This document shows positions 1-10,600 of a stretch of 64,000 nt of DNA, in pieces. The notes under the pieces are model-generated. The model made no database searches and was not told the origin of the DNA. It was given only the letters and a program-made list of their open reading frames with translations. Source of the DNA: Tetracentron sinense. Taxonomy: Eukaryota; Streptophyta; Magnoliopsida; Trochodendrales; Trochodendraceae. Position numbers and translations under genes: made by a program. Each line of letters opens with the position of its first letter. The stretch's first letter is position 1. The stretch covers positions 32,372,441 to 32,436,440 of the forward strand of contig CM026568.1 of NCBI GenBank assembly GCA_015143295.1, written 5' to 3'.

Positions 1-7
1 GATCTCC

Positions 8-268
8 ATGTTGAGAGTGTTTTGTGATTCACAGCTCGTGGTGAATCAGATGAATGGTGTTTATGACTGTAAGGACGACCGGATGAAGCAGTATGCTACT
101 CTCGTTCGTTCGCAGTGTGAAGCATTCACCGTTGTGGAGATCAGGCACACCCGGAGAGATGAGAACAGGCATGCTGATGCTTTGGCGTATCTAGCTTCCA
201 TGGTGCAGGCTGACGACCCTAAGGCTATTCTAATGGAGTTCCAAGAGTATCCTTCAATAACTCTTTAG
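8..268 (+). CDS. Retrotransposon RNase H domain piece
   Basis: The encoded piece contains FCDSQLVVNQMNG followed by a DxRM-like stretch and then RHTRRDENRHADALAYLAS. These are the core and the last histidine-aspartate block of the RNase H fold seen in Tat-lineage pol. It sits directly before integrase, the place expected for the second RNase H of this lineage. It is part of the element described for 1-4628 and begins outside the window. Confidence 0.85.
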   Translation: MLRVFCDSQLVVNQMNGVYDCKDDRMKQYATLVRSQCEAFTVVEIRHTRRDENRHADALAYLASMVQADDPKAILMEFQEYPSITL

Positions 269-280
269 GCACAACGAGAA

Positions 281-1558
281 GTGTTTTTTGTCAATCCTGT
301 TTCGAGCTGGATGACAGGGCTGGTGGCTTATCTGAAGGATGGAATTCTTCCTATCAATGTAGAGGAGTCGAGGCGCATTCTGTTCAAGGCATCTCGTTAT
401 GCCTTGGTGCAAGGAGAGTTGTTCAGGAAATCTTTTGGTGGGCCTTTGTTGAAGTGTGTTCATCCTGCATACGTGGAGAGAATACTTGCTGAGTTGTATG
501 AATGTATATGTGGTATTCATTCAGGCGGGAGAACCATTGCCCATCGAGCTCTGGGGCAAGGTTACTTCTGGCCTTACATGCAGGCCGATGCTCAGAAGTA
601 TGTGAAGAAGTGCAGCCAGTGCCATCGGTTTGCTCGTTTGATTCATGCTCCGGCTCAAGAGCTCAGCACTGTATCTCAACCTTGGCCATTTGCACGTTGG
701 GGACTTGATATTGTAGGACCTTTCCCTAGGGCTCCAGGGAATCTGATCTTTCTTCTAGTGGCAACTGATTACTTCTCTCGTTGGATTGAAGTTGTTCCCC
801 TTGCGCGTATCAGAGAACAAAAGGTGAAGAAGTTCTTGTGGGAACATATCATCTGCAGATTTGACATACCGCAGTCCATCATTACTGACAACGGGAAGCA
901 GTTTTCAGGACGTTTGATGGCCGACTTTTGCAGCGAGCTGAAGATCAAGCATGTTTTCTCTTCCCCATATTATCCCCAGGGGAATGGATTGGCCGAGGCA
1001 GCCAATAAGAATATTCTCAATGCCTTGAAGAGAAGATTGGAAGATTCGAAGGGGAAGTGGACCGCCGAGCTGCACAAACTTTTATGGGGGTACAGAACAA
1101 CTCCGAGGAGTCCTACCAATGAAACTCATTTCTCTCTAGCGTATGGTATGGAAGCTGTCATTCCTACTGAGATCAGTTTGCCTACAGTGCGTTCTTGGCA
1201 CAACAAGAAGAAGAATGGAGAGAAAGATCAGAACACAGAGCTTATGGCTATTCATCTCGATCTGCTAGAAGAGAAGCGAGAAGATGCCAGCATTCAGATG
1301 AGGAGGTATCAGCAACGATTGAGGAAAGCCTACAACAAGAAAGTACAACGAAGAGTGCTGCAGGTCGGTGATCTCGTTTTCCGGAGAGTGTTCCAGAACA
1401 AGAGAGAGCTTAACAGTGGCAAGTTGGGACCTAACTGGGAAGGGCCTTATATCGTAGAACGATTGGGAAGTCCTGGAGTCTGTTACTTGAAAGACTTACA
1501 AGGTAACCTCATCTCAAAATCCTGGAACATTATGAATTTGAGGCAATTCTTTCAATAG
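281..1558 (+). CDS. Retrotransposon integrase region
   Basis: A 425-residue open stretch. It starts with an HHCC zinc finger (GIHSGG through KKCSQCHRF), then the catalytic core with its first acid in WGLDIVGPFP, the second in IITDNGKQF and the glutamate in PQGNGLAEAANKN. After this come WGYRTTPRSPTNETHFSLAYG and a C-terminal part with the GPY/F-like block WEGPYIVERL. No chromodomain follows, which argues for Tat/Athila rather than a chromovirus. It would act in integrating the element's cDNA. Fossil element; not a host gene. Confidence 0.92.
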   Translation: MFFVNPVSSWMTGLVAYLKDGILPINVEESRRILFKASRYALVQGELFRKSFGGPLLKCVHPAYVERILAELYECICGIHSGGRTIAHRALGQGYFWPYMQADAQKYVKKCSQCHRFARLIHAPAQELSTVSQPWPFARWGLDIVGPFPRAPGNLIFLLVATDYFSRWIEVVPLARIREQKVKKFLWEHIICRFDIPQSIITDNGKQFSGRLMADFCSELKIKHVFSSPYYPQGNGLAEAANKNILNALKRRLEDSKGKWTAELHKLLWGYRTTPRSPTNETHFSLAYGMEAVIPTEISLPTVRSWHNKKKNGEKDQNTELMAIHLDLLEEKREDASIQMRRYQQRLRKAYNKKVQRRVLQVGDLVFRRVFQNKRELNSGKLGPNWEGPYIVERLGSPGVCYLKDLQGNLISKSWNIMNLRQFFQ

Positions 1559-1934
1559 AATCTATGATATGCTACTACATGCATCGTTGTGCTTACAAGT
1601 TTTCAGTGATTTTACATTATCATAGTGTTCATATTTCAACATGTGACTTGCAATATTATGCGCCTGCTCGTTGTCTACACTATGCTCTGTCTGGTTCATC
1701 AGTGTAATATTGTGAATGTTTTGCAAGTAATTCAAATAAAATTTTGACTGAACAACCTACTCATAACGAACACGAGTGGCTTATATAAGGATGTCATCTG
1801 AGCAAATCCTGTGGCTTATCCTAATGACATCCTCTGAGCATGTGCTTCGAAACTGAGTTACATTGTGTTCATCATATGAATTTTATTTGTCAGATTGCAT
1901 TCACAGTGAACTACGCGAATGATGTATCTGGATA
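1559..1934 (+). other. Retrotransposon 3' non-coding region
   Basis: Sequence between the end of integrase and the tandem array. It has no convincing reading frame. Words such as CATAACGAACACGAG and GCTCGTAGTGC foreshadow the array that follows. Confidence 0.6.
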
Positions 1935-2166
1935 AGTGCTTTGCTCGTAGTGCATGCTCGTAGTGCTTTACTCGTTGTGCTTTGCTCGTTGTGCTTTGCT
2001 CGTTGTGCATGCTCGTAGTGCTTTACTCGTTGTGCTTTGCTCGTAGTGCTTTGCTCGTAGTGTTTAGCTCGTAGTGCTTTGCTCGTAGTGCTCTGTTCAT
2101 AGTGCTTGTTCGTAGTGCTTTGATCGTAGTGCTCTACTCGCAGTGTTTTGTTCGTAGTGCTTGATC
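1935..2166 (+). repeat. 14-bp tandem array (TTTGCTCGTAGTGC-like)
   Basis: About sixteen imperfect copies of a ~14-bp unit, with variants such as GCTCGTTGTGC and ATGCTCGTAGTGC. It lies between integrase and the antisense ORFs of the Tat element, where Retand-type elements are known to hold tandem repeats. The CGTTGT word also recurs in the palindrome array of the LTR. Confidence 0.85.
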
Positions 2167-2479
2167 GAAATAATTTGCTTAAGTATGTGCATCAGTTATG
2201 ATTTTCACCCTCATACATACGTTCACATAGTAAAGTGCCATATTCACATCAACAGTGGACTGTGAAAATTTATTCAACTACTCATGTTGTATTTTTTCTT
2301 TGTGCATACGTTGTGCTACGCTACGAGGTGAAAAGAAATGCAAACATAAGAAAAGGGAGTGATCCATTCATACTGAAGGCCCATTTCTGGGTAATTACAG
2401 CAATAAACTCCCATAAGAGGGAAAGAAAAGAGTTTACATCATCCAAAAAGAGAACGGAAACGTATAGAGGAGCTGCAGA

Positions 2480-3286
2480 TCAGGCGAGCTCAAGATCAGC
2501 ATCTGTCGTCGTTGCAGCAGGGGCAGGAGTAGAGGTTTCAGCAGTTGGGGTTTTTTCTAGAGTAGCTTCATCGGTAGCAGCAGGAACTTCGGGAGCAGCT
2601 GGCTCGAAGTACGGCTCAGTTGGGAGAGGTGCAGGACCTTCGAGAGAGTGAGGTTGCTCGACGCCTTGGACCTCGGCCTCGTTGTCTAGCTCGATCACGT
2701 CTTTGCTCTGAAGCTCGGAGACCGTGATGGCGTCCTCTTCGTTGTCTTCTTTCAGACGGCCTTGTTGGCGGAGCGATTCAAGAACCTCTTTCTCGGTCTC
2801 TGCCCAATCCTCATCCAAGAGCGTATCCAGCTGAGACTGATAGTGTTGTTGCAGTCTCAGGGTCACGGTCCTCTCGATGGTCTCTTCAGCTTTCTTGGCC
2901 TCCTCGAGCTCCTCCGCCAGTGCTGTCCTGGCTGCCTCAGTTTCCTCCAGCTGTCTGCCCAAGGCTTGGGAGACATGCTCCAGTTCGCTGATGCGTAGAA
3001 CAGCGTTTTCTACCTCCTGTTTGGCCTTCTTCTCGGCCTCCTTTGCTGATCGTGCCTCAGCCTCAGCTTTTTCTTGTGCCTTGGTGGCAGCTTTTAACTT
3101 CCCCTCGACGCGAACAGCGTCAGCTTTGGCTTGAGACAGATCAAAGTCTGCCTTGAGTCTCTCTTCGACGAGAGTCTTCTCCAGCGTCTCAGTCCTGCCT
3201 TTCCAGTAGTTGATCCCGTCTCGGAGGTGATTGTAGCTATATTGGCTACGATCACAGAGTTCCTGCACGAGGACGTTCATCTGCAA
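2480..3286 (-). CDS. Antisense coiled-coil ORF inside the Tat element
   Basis: A 268-residue frame on the strand opposite to pol. Residues about 20-165 are rich in Glu, Lys, Ala and Arg with heptad-like spacing (for example RLKADFDLSQAKADAV and AEEARS-type stretches), so a long coiled coil is likely. The C-terminal 90 residues are acidic and then rich in Pro, Thr and Ala. Known: Retand/Tat elements carry antisense ORFs at this place. Its function is unknown; I do not recognise an enzymatic motif. A second antisense frame lies just upstream on the same strand (3302-3613). Confidence 0.6.
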   Translation of the reverse strand: MQMNVLVQELCDRSQYSYNHLRDGINYWKGRTETLEKTLVEERLKADFDLSQAKADAVRVEGKLKAATKAQEKAEAEARSAKEAEKKAKQEVENAVLRISELEHVSQALGRQLEETEAARTALAEELEEAKKAEETIERTVTLRLQQHYQSQLDTLLDEDWAETEKEVLESLRQQGRLKEDNEEDAITVSELQSKDVIELDNEAEVQGVEQPHSLEGPAPLPTEPYFEPAAPEVPAATDEATLEKTPTAETSTPAPAATTTDADLELA

Positions 3287-3301
3287 GGAAGTGTCCGGGC
3301 G

Positions 3302-3613
3302 TTAGCACAACGAGGAGTAAAATTTCAGCAGTAGAGTAAGAAGAAGAGGAAGTGAGAAACATACTGACGCCACAGACTGGCAGGCGGCGTAGGACAGTTC
3401 GGCCAGATGGAGCTTGCCGACATCAGCAATGTCTTGGGGCAACCTCATTGCATGAGTCAGAGCTCGGGCGGCCTTGTCCGATTTTTGCACCGAGTCGTTC
3501 ACGGTCGGTCTCCCGTACCGAGAGAAGTCGGGCGACCAATCCAGAGTGCTTGTCGGTAGCATACGAGCTGGAAGACTCGTTGTGCCAGCTTCCGTTGCGG
3601 CCAGGGCAACCAC
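3302..3613 (-). CDS. Second antisense ORF of the Tat element
   Basis: A 103-residue frame lying upstream of the coiled-coil ORF on the same strand. It contains ALTHAMRLPQDIADV and KLHLAELSYAACQSVASV, a soluble helical stretch, and ends in a hydrophobic run that may be intronic or untranslated. The composition is unlike pol. Recognised only from its position, which matches the antisense ORFs known in Retand-like elements. Confidence 0.45.
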   Translation of the reverse strand: MVALAATEAGTTSLPARMLPTSTLDWSPDFSRYGRPTVNDSVQKSDKAARALTHAMRLPQDIADVGKLHLAELSYAACQSVASVCFSLPLLLTLLLKFYSSLC

Positions 3614-3696
3614 AGCGGAACTCGAACTAGCTGGAGCAGTGCCAGGTATGATCTTTTTGTCCGTTTATGACGATTCGAACTACGTTCCAAGCATCA

Positions 3697-3709
3697 TAAA
3701 GGGGCAAAT
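3697..3709 (+). other. Polypurine tract of the Tat element
   Basis: A purine-rich run (AAAGGGGCAAA) immediately before the TG that opens the LTR. This is the expected plus-strand priming site next to a 3' LTR; inferred from position. Confidence 0.55.
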
Positions 3710-4628
3710 TGTAACGGATAAAATTCGTAAAATCAACTTAGCGTTGGAGAACGAGCTCGTTTTTGTTGTTTTGTTCATGAAAGTGACACGTGGACACGAG
3801 GTAGGGTCACGTGCTTAAAATAGAGGGATCACACGTTGTCTGATGCACAACGTTCCCGTTGTGCGCATTACGACGTCTTTGTTTTCTTGTAGAACAACGT
3901 TTCCGTTGTGGCTTGACAACGTGCTCGTTGTCTGAAGCACAACGTAACCGTTGTACTCTTGACAACGTTTTTATCGTTACATGAACAACGAGTCCGTTGT
4001 CTCACCGACAACGATGTCCTGACTGTGTTTTAAGACATCTACACCGTAACCGAGCTCGAGTCAACAACGAGACCGACTCGTAGGAGGAAGTGATCAGGAG
4101 GCGATCCATAATTCTGACAGGCGTGCCGAAAACACTGTTGTGTGCCGAAAGCGCTGTTTTGTGCCGAAAGCACTGTCTTGACATTTAATGCTGGTCACTT
4201 CTGCGTACTGTCCGATCCCGTCCGATTGGACTCATGGGAGGCTCTCACGTGTGATGCAACCGGCGGCAAATATGTCTGATATATTTGGCAATGAGTGCAA
4301 AACACGTGGTATGGACGCCTATGGCCATCCATGGTCATTGATGGCCATACCAACCTTACCCTATAAATACCCCGTGATTTTTAGTGCTTAAGAGTTAGTT
4401 GTTCACCATCCGTATTCGAGAGTATATGTGTTCAGTGCTTCCTAGAGCCTTGCGTAACTTTCAGTGCCTCTTTCAGTGTTTACTGTTCATCATCTTCTAC
4501 ATCTACTGACTTTATCATCGGAGTACAGGTCAGGGTGTCACACCCTCCACTCCAACCTTCTACCGGTAAACCAGAGCGTGGGAGAAGCTGTTGCTGACGC
4601 GTGTCCTTTCCAAAGTTTTTCCCCCACA
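3710..4628 (+). repeat. 3' LTR of the Tat element (~919 bp)
   Basis: Begins TGTAACGG after the polypurine tract and ends CCCCCACA, giving TG...CA ends. The U3 part holds a regular array of ACAACG-N4-CGTTGT palindromes (3847-4023), and a TATA box lies at 4361-4370. The partner LTR is outside the window, so the borders are inferred from the terminal dinucleotides, not from comparison. Confidence 0.6.
4361..4370 (+). promoter_or_regulatory. LTR TATA box
   Basis: CTATAAATAC, about 270 bp before the inferred LTR end and downstream of the palindrome array. This fits a U3/R boundary near 4390-4400. Confidence 0.65.
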
Positions 4629-7600
4629 GGATGCATTAGAGTAAAAAACTTTTTAGTAGGGCCATGTCCAAATGCCGAAATGGAAGAAAATTTTGAAGTA
4701 TTGCGTTGGAGATGCTCTTATAGGAAACAAGGATGTACAAGAGGCAATTAGGGAAGCTCCCATAATAGAGCACGAACCTTGTATCCTTCACGTCACAATA
4801 GTTGAGAATGTGAATCTGTGATTACTCAAAGATGGTTTTTAAGGATCCCGATTAATGACCGTTGTGAGGGTAAAAATCTGTTTGTGAGACTGCAGTACGA
4901 TACTGTACAATCTGACCTTCTAGTGTTTAAACAATTTGTGAATTGACTAGTCGTATCTCATCCGGAGTTGGCCTCTAGCTTAGTCAAAAGGCCTATCACT
5001 GGACTTGCCGATGTGCATGGCCACGAGCTCAGATTTGCTTGGTAGCCTTGACCTTCCGTCTTGCCGAGTTGCGGATCATCCAAGTTATAGAGCAGTTTTT
5101 CGATGTATATTTAGAGCCGTCCTGTTGTATCAGATCATAGTACAATCCTAACAAGCAGATGGTCCAAATTGTCAACATAATCTTGATTGAGAAAGAGGCT
5201 CTCAACCCACTGGTGCATTGATGGACGTGCATGATCAATCTCTAGTTTTGTACATGAGTTGGAATGACAGTTGATAACCCTATTGATATAGTAAGTAGAG
5301 ACAGAAGATATTGATTAATAAAGAGACCTTTCAACTAAGTTATAAAATAACTTGAAATCCCACTCAGAGAATTTCCTTCTTCCTCCAAGCTCACTGATTC
5401 TAGGAAGATTTTAACTAGATCGTTTGCAGGTCAAGCGACCACCACATTTGGAGGAGAGAGAGAGAGTGTGTCGCAGCTAATTAGAAACAAACGCATGTGA
5501 ATGTTCTAGAGGTACCTGATCAGGCATTTTTCCCCCCACAACCATTAATAAAAAATTTCACCTTTCATATTGGAAAGTAGTGAATACAGTTTCGAGTCTT
5601 TGAACATTGCTGCCAGGTTTTGGCTTTGGGCAATTTGTGGGTAAGGATCGTCCAACTGTGGGCCCAAATTGATGTTCATGCACCCCACTAAGAAATAGCC
5701 TGCTAGAGGTGTTTCAATATTTACGGTCCAATAGCTCCCTTGTCAAAGACCTGGGACGTAGGCTTAAGCCCAATGAAGGAATCAGATTCGAGCAGACTGG
5801 GCTTATTTTAATGTCAGGTGACTTGGACCCGAATAATCGAGGTGTCAAGAGGTGTAGACTCGAGCTGTTAGGTGAAGCTAAAACTCCTGCCCAATTTGAT
5901 ACGTGTTTGGTGCCCATGGGCTGAGGACCCCAATCATCTTTCTTTGGTGTGTGTGTGTGTGTGTGTGACCCCAATCATCTTTCTTTGGTGTTTTTGATCC
6001 ATCGATCTCCGTCTTTGGAGCTTTGGTAGTTCTAGTTAGTGACGGAAAATGAAAAATGATGTTAGGTGCGAATGGGCCGGTATTGGGCTTGAATTTTGGT
6101 TATTTTTGAATAGGCCATTTTCAGCATGATAACTGAGAAGTTGTACATTTGCAGGTATGAGAATTGAATTTCCGGCTTTGACCCACTAATGAGAAGCGCC
6201 TTGGACATTCCCCTGTCGTACCATTAGAACCTCTTAACCTGGCATCACGTTGCAGCTCTGGCCATAAACACCCCCCACCACTCAGGTGCTGCCATATTAG
6301 AAAAATATAAATGCTAGCCCCAGTCTCATGCTTCTAAAGTCTTTGGTACCGACAAGATGAATCTCCATGGCACCTTGAGAACCGATGACATAAATTTTTT
6401 TGGTTTGGATTTTTTCCTTTTCAACTAGTTAAAAGGGTAGCAATGTCACGTGTTGCTATCAACGTGTGACTTTGGAAAAAAAATTGAATTTTTAGAATGG
6501 GCCTAGCACTCCTTTAGAAAAATGCGAGTTGGGATCATATTCAATCGTGATTGAATTTGGAAGAGTTCAATTGCACACATAGGTTAACAAGTGTCCCTTT
6601 TAACACCTATTAATTGTGGTTAAAATTCACTAACCCTTATGTTGTGTTTGCTGTTTGGTTGCCGAAAAAGTAATGGATGAAAAGGAAAATAAGAAGAAAA
6701 TTTGATTTTTCATTGTTTGGTTACAAATAAAGTGAAAAAAAGAAGAAGAAAATAATGAATTTAAAATTTTTAAAAAATGCATGGATTTTGAAGATAAAAG
6801 AAAATAAAAAACTATCGGATTTCACCTTCATCTCTCTTCCTCTTCTTCTTTCCCACTCCTCCCTTCAGGGGCGGCAATTCTGACGACTCTGAATTTGCTC
6901 TCCAAATTGTTGTCCATTTTTGTGTTCGATGATTAGGGTTATTTATAGATTTGATATCAAGGTAGATTGAACTTAAAATCTTCTTATATTGAGTCGAAAA
7001 CGAATGAGAATGAGAGAGTTTTAATTTTATCCAAACTCTCCCAAACTCACGGTATTGGGGCTTTGATTGATTTAAACAAGTTAGAATATGATTAAGATGT
7101 GTTTTAATTTTGATTTGGATAAGGATTTAGATTTTAAAATGCATTTTAAAAAATTTTAGTTGAAATAAGCAAAGATAGAGTAAAAAAAACTGAAAAAATC
7201 AGCGGTTGGGGATGTCTTTGTAGTGAGGAAGAAGACAAGGACATAGTCGGTATTGTTTTAATTGTTTTGGGCTTTTTGAAAAAAAAACTTTGAAAAATGT
7301 TTTTAAATTAAAAAAAAATATTCAAAAAGTGTAATTTTTTTTTGAGTAAAATTAAATTAATTATAATTACTGAAGTTATTTTAAAGGATCAGGGGTATTT
7401 TGATCATTTCAAAAAGGTAGGGGCATTTTGGTGATTTTTGAAATTATAAGAAATTCTTAAAATATTTTTTAATAATAAAATTTAATTTTAAAAAAATAAT
7501 TTGACAAATTTAAGTAATTATTATTATTTTTGTTGAGAAGAAGCAAGAAATTTTTCAAGAAAAGACCGTGCAAAAAGTGGGTGTTAATAACGTTTATACA

Positions 7601-10600
7601 ATTTTTCTTTGCAGATTCCATTTAAACAACTGATCCCACCATTACAATCTTGTTGGTCATGAATCTTCGTAGTTTTGAGTTTAATAGTTTTCTCGTATCA
7701 AACTTAGATATCTAATCATATATAGATAAATAAAAAAATAATCGTGGAAGTAAAATCCGAATATTTTTTCTGCCAAATAAAAAAAAAGTTCAGAACAAAT
7801 TTTCTCTCTAATTTTCCAGACATCCAAACGACGGTCTTGACAACCAAATACAACAATTAGGGTTCAACAATCTAACCTTGATTTTTTTTTTGAAAACAAA
7901 AAAAGTATTAACCTAAGTATTAAAACTTATGAACCAAAGCATAGATTTTAAAGGCATCACCTCAGGCGGTCGCCTAGGCGCTCTGCTAGGCTTAGACATT
8001 CATTATTAAAATTCTGATATATGTAATATTATTATTGTTTAAGAATATAAAAAATTATTTTATTTGAATATGATTGTTCGATAAATAAAAAATATGTTAT
8101 TTTATATACTTCTCATGTCTTTTATAATACAATATGTTAGGATTTGTATATCCAATAAAAAAAATTTACAGATAGAAGAAGAAAGAAGAGACAAACGATA
8201 GCAAATATATTTCTCTAATGTTAACTTGTTCTCTCTCTCAATGGGTGAACCAATTGGTCTTTCTCCATCTGTTTATGAGTGGATCATATAGTCTCCATTT
8301 ATTTTTTTTAATGGTTGTTATATTACAGTTAGCTTAGACGGCCCAATAACAAATTAAGAGTTTTTAAATGCCTCAAATTCCTTCTAAAACCCGCAAAACT
8401 CTTATAAACTTATATTTAAAAGGGGCCTTTTATAATTTAAATAAATGCAAACCCTATAGCTATATATTTTATTTATCAATATTATTTTAATTACTTAACT
8501 TAAGTATAATCGAACAAAAAAAAATGAGAGTAAGATGTATGACATCTCCCTCTTCCCATCTCTTCTTTCTCCCCTGTTTAGCGTCACATTTGACTGTCGA
8601 ACTATTTTTTACTTTTTATTCAATCTTTTTTTTTTTTCTCTCTCTCCTATTGGGATGCCTATTTTTTATCTTTCACAATCCCTGTCTCTCTTCCCTTTCA
8701 ACAATCATTGTAGAATTGCCTATAAAAAAAGTCATTGTAACTTAATTTTTATTTTATTTTTTCTAATACTTGAAATCCTCCTTGATTATTCTTAGAATTG
8801 ACTCTAGTAAGGATACTATCAAAGTATATCTTGATAATGATGTAATTTATATGAATGTAGAGTCTCTGATAAAAGAAAATGCATCATACATAGATTTCAT
8901 ATTAGAGAAAATTTCTGTAACAAAAAATTCATCAGACAATGCCTCAAATGCCTCAGGTGTCTATGGGATCTATTGCCTTAAGTCACCTGGTCGCCTTGAC
9001 AATTATGAACCAGAATTAAAAAGGCACTTAAAGAAGTTTGTGAGTGCGATTGAACTCGCAATTGGACAAGATCCAGACTCGAAAAACATAGTTATACTCA
9101 TTTCTTTAAATAATATATATCCATGTAGATAACTGTATTTTCTAATGTGATAGGACTTGAGTTGTTTGCAGCTGACACTGCAACATGCATTGCTGCAATT
9201 GCAAGTAGGCCTATCAAATAAATCCTTTAACAAGGTACCAGGCCTTTTAAGGTAGGGTTAGAGCATAGTCAATGAAGGGCTAGGGTAGGGTTAGGGTTGA
9301 CCCTTGCCCTGCCTCGCCTTTCCTTTGGACAACTCTACCCTAACTCTAACCCCTTAAAATCCTAATCCCTTGTAATCCTAACCTTATGCCCTTAATTGGT
9401 TGGTTGATCCCCTAACCATAACACTATGGTTATCCCCATCACTTTATTTATAACCTTTGCTTATTATTATACTTGTTTTAACTATTTTTTTAAAAATATA
9501 TTTTTTTAATGTATTTTAAATAATTTCCATTGAATTTCCTGTTGGATTGACATTTGAAATAGAAAAAAAAATCTCATCACCTTGAATGATTTTTTTTTTC
9601 CCGCTTTTTCTTTCTTTCGTATTTTCTTGCCCTGCCCTTTGACAGCTTACCTGCAAGTACTACCCTTATGGTACATGACACCAGGACTTACTTTTGTCAT
9701 ATACCATTGCGACGGATTCAAGTATGGAATTTTAGCAAGACAAGAAAAGGTCCATTGAGCACAAGAATTACATATTGAGACCAAGTGAATATGGAATGCT
9801 CTCATTTGAAGAGAACAGTCTTAGGATCGAGTCACGCGAGATAAACTTCGATAGAAATTTTCTAAAATTGAAAGTTTCTATTGACCCACCCATGACTCCA
9901 AGCAAAGCAAAGAAAAAAGGTACTATAAACCAATCCAAAGGCTAAGAACAATTCCTGAAATTGACCCATAACTCCTACCGACCTTGAGTTGCAGTGGTCT
10001 CATGAGATCACCGACTAATTTCTTTTTCATGTTTTATCACTTTCACAAAGTCTCAACACGTGAACTGCAATCAATCTTCTTAATTCCAAAAAGTAGATTT
10101 GTGTTGAGAGTCAAACAAAGAGAAGCCATTGGTCACTTCACACACACACTAAACATAAACACACATTAAGAACCAAACCTTAGTTTAGTCAAAAGGAAAG
10201 TGATAAAAAAATCTCTCCAGATATAGTACCGAGAGCTGGACCGTTGGATTGAAAATCCAATGGCTCCATGTCCGTACATGTTTTAAATGATGGCTCCACT
10301 TAATGCTTGAAACCTTTCGATTGAAAATCTAAAGGTGCAGCTCGTGATAGTAGGTATTATCGAGAGTTTTAAATTACTTTCCTAGTCAAACACTTGAAGG
10401 TGATCTAGAGCCCACCCACCCCACCGCATCCTACTCCCTCCGATCCCTACTTTTTTTGTTTTGTTTATTTTATAAAATGCTAAAAATTTATTTATCGGAA
10501 TAGAAAAATATACATTAACCTCAAAGTTAAAACCTTTATAGAAGACAATCAAATTTTCCTTAATACATATTCTAGTTCTAACAAACTTACACGCCACTTT

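Larger units (their letters stand above)
1..4628 (+). mobile_element. Ty3/gypsy LTR retrotransposon, Tat lineage (Retand-like), 3' part
   Basis: In order the sequence shows an RNase H piece, an integrase without chromodomain, a long 3' region with a short tandem array, antisense ORFs, a purine-rich tract and a 3' LTR. Known for the family: Tat elements carry an extra plant/archaeal-type RNase H next to integrase, and Retand members have antisense ORFs and tandem repeats between integrase and the 3' LTR. The 5' half lies outside the window, so the length is unknown. It is a fossil with about one visible break in the pol part; the flanking duplication cannot be checked because the 5' LTR is missing. 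Confidence 0.85.

Noticed and set aside
3847-4023. CRISPR-like spaced repeats
   Set aside because: Short palindromes with variable loops in a plant LTR; no cas genes, no leader and the wrong domain of life.
8524-9132. Frames of 73-120 residues
   Set aside because: AT- and CT-rich sequence with no family motif, in a probable old element.
9240-9410. Telomere-like AGGGTTAGGG/CCCTAA words
   Set aside because: Only scattered, imperfect CCCTAA words without the plant 7-bp register; similar stretches at 33940 and 34360 are dispersed repeats, not telomeric arrays.
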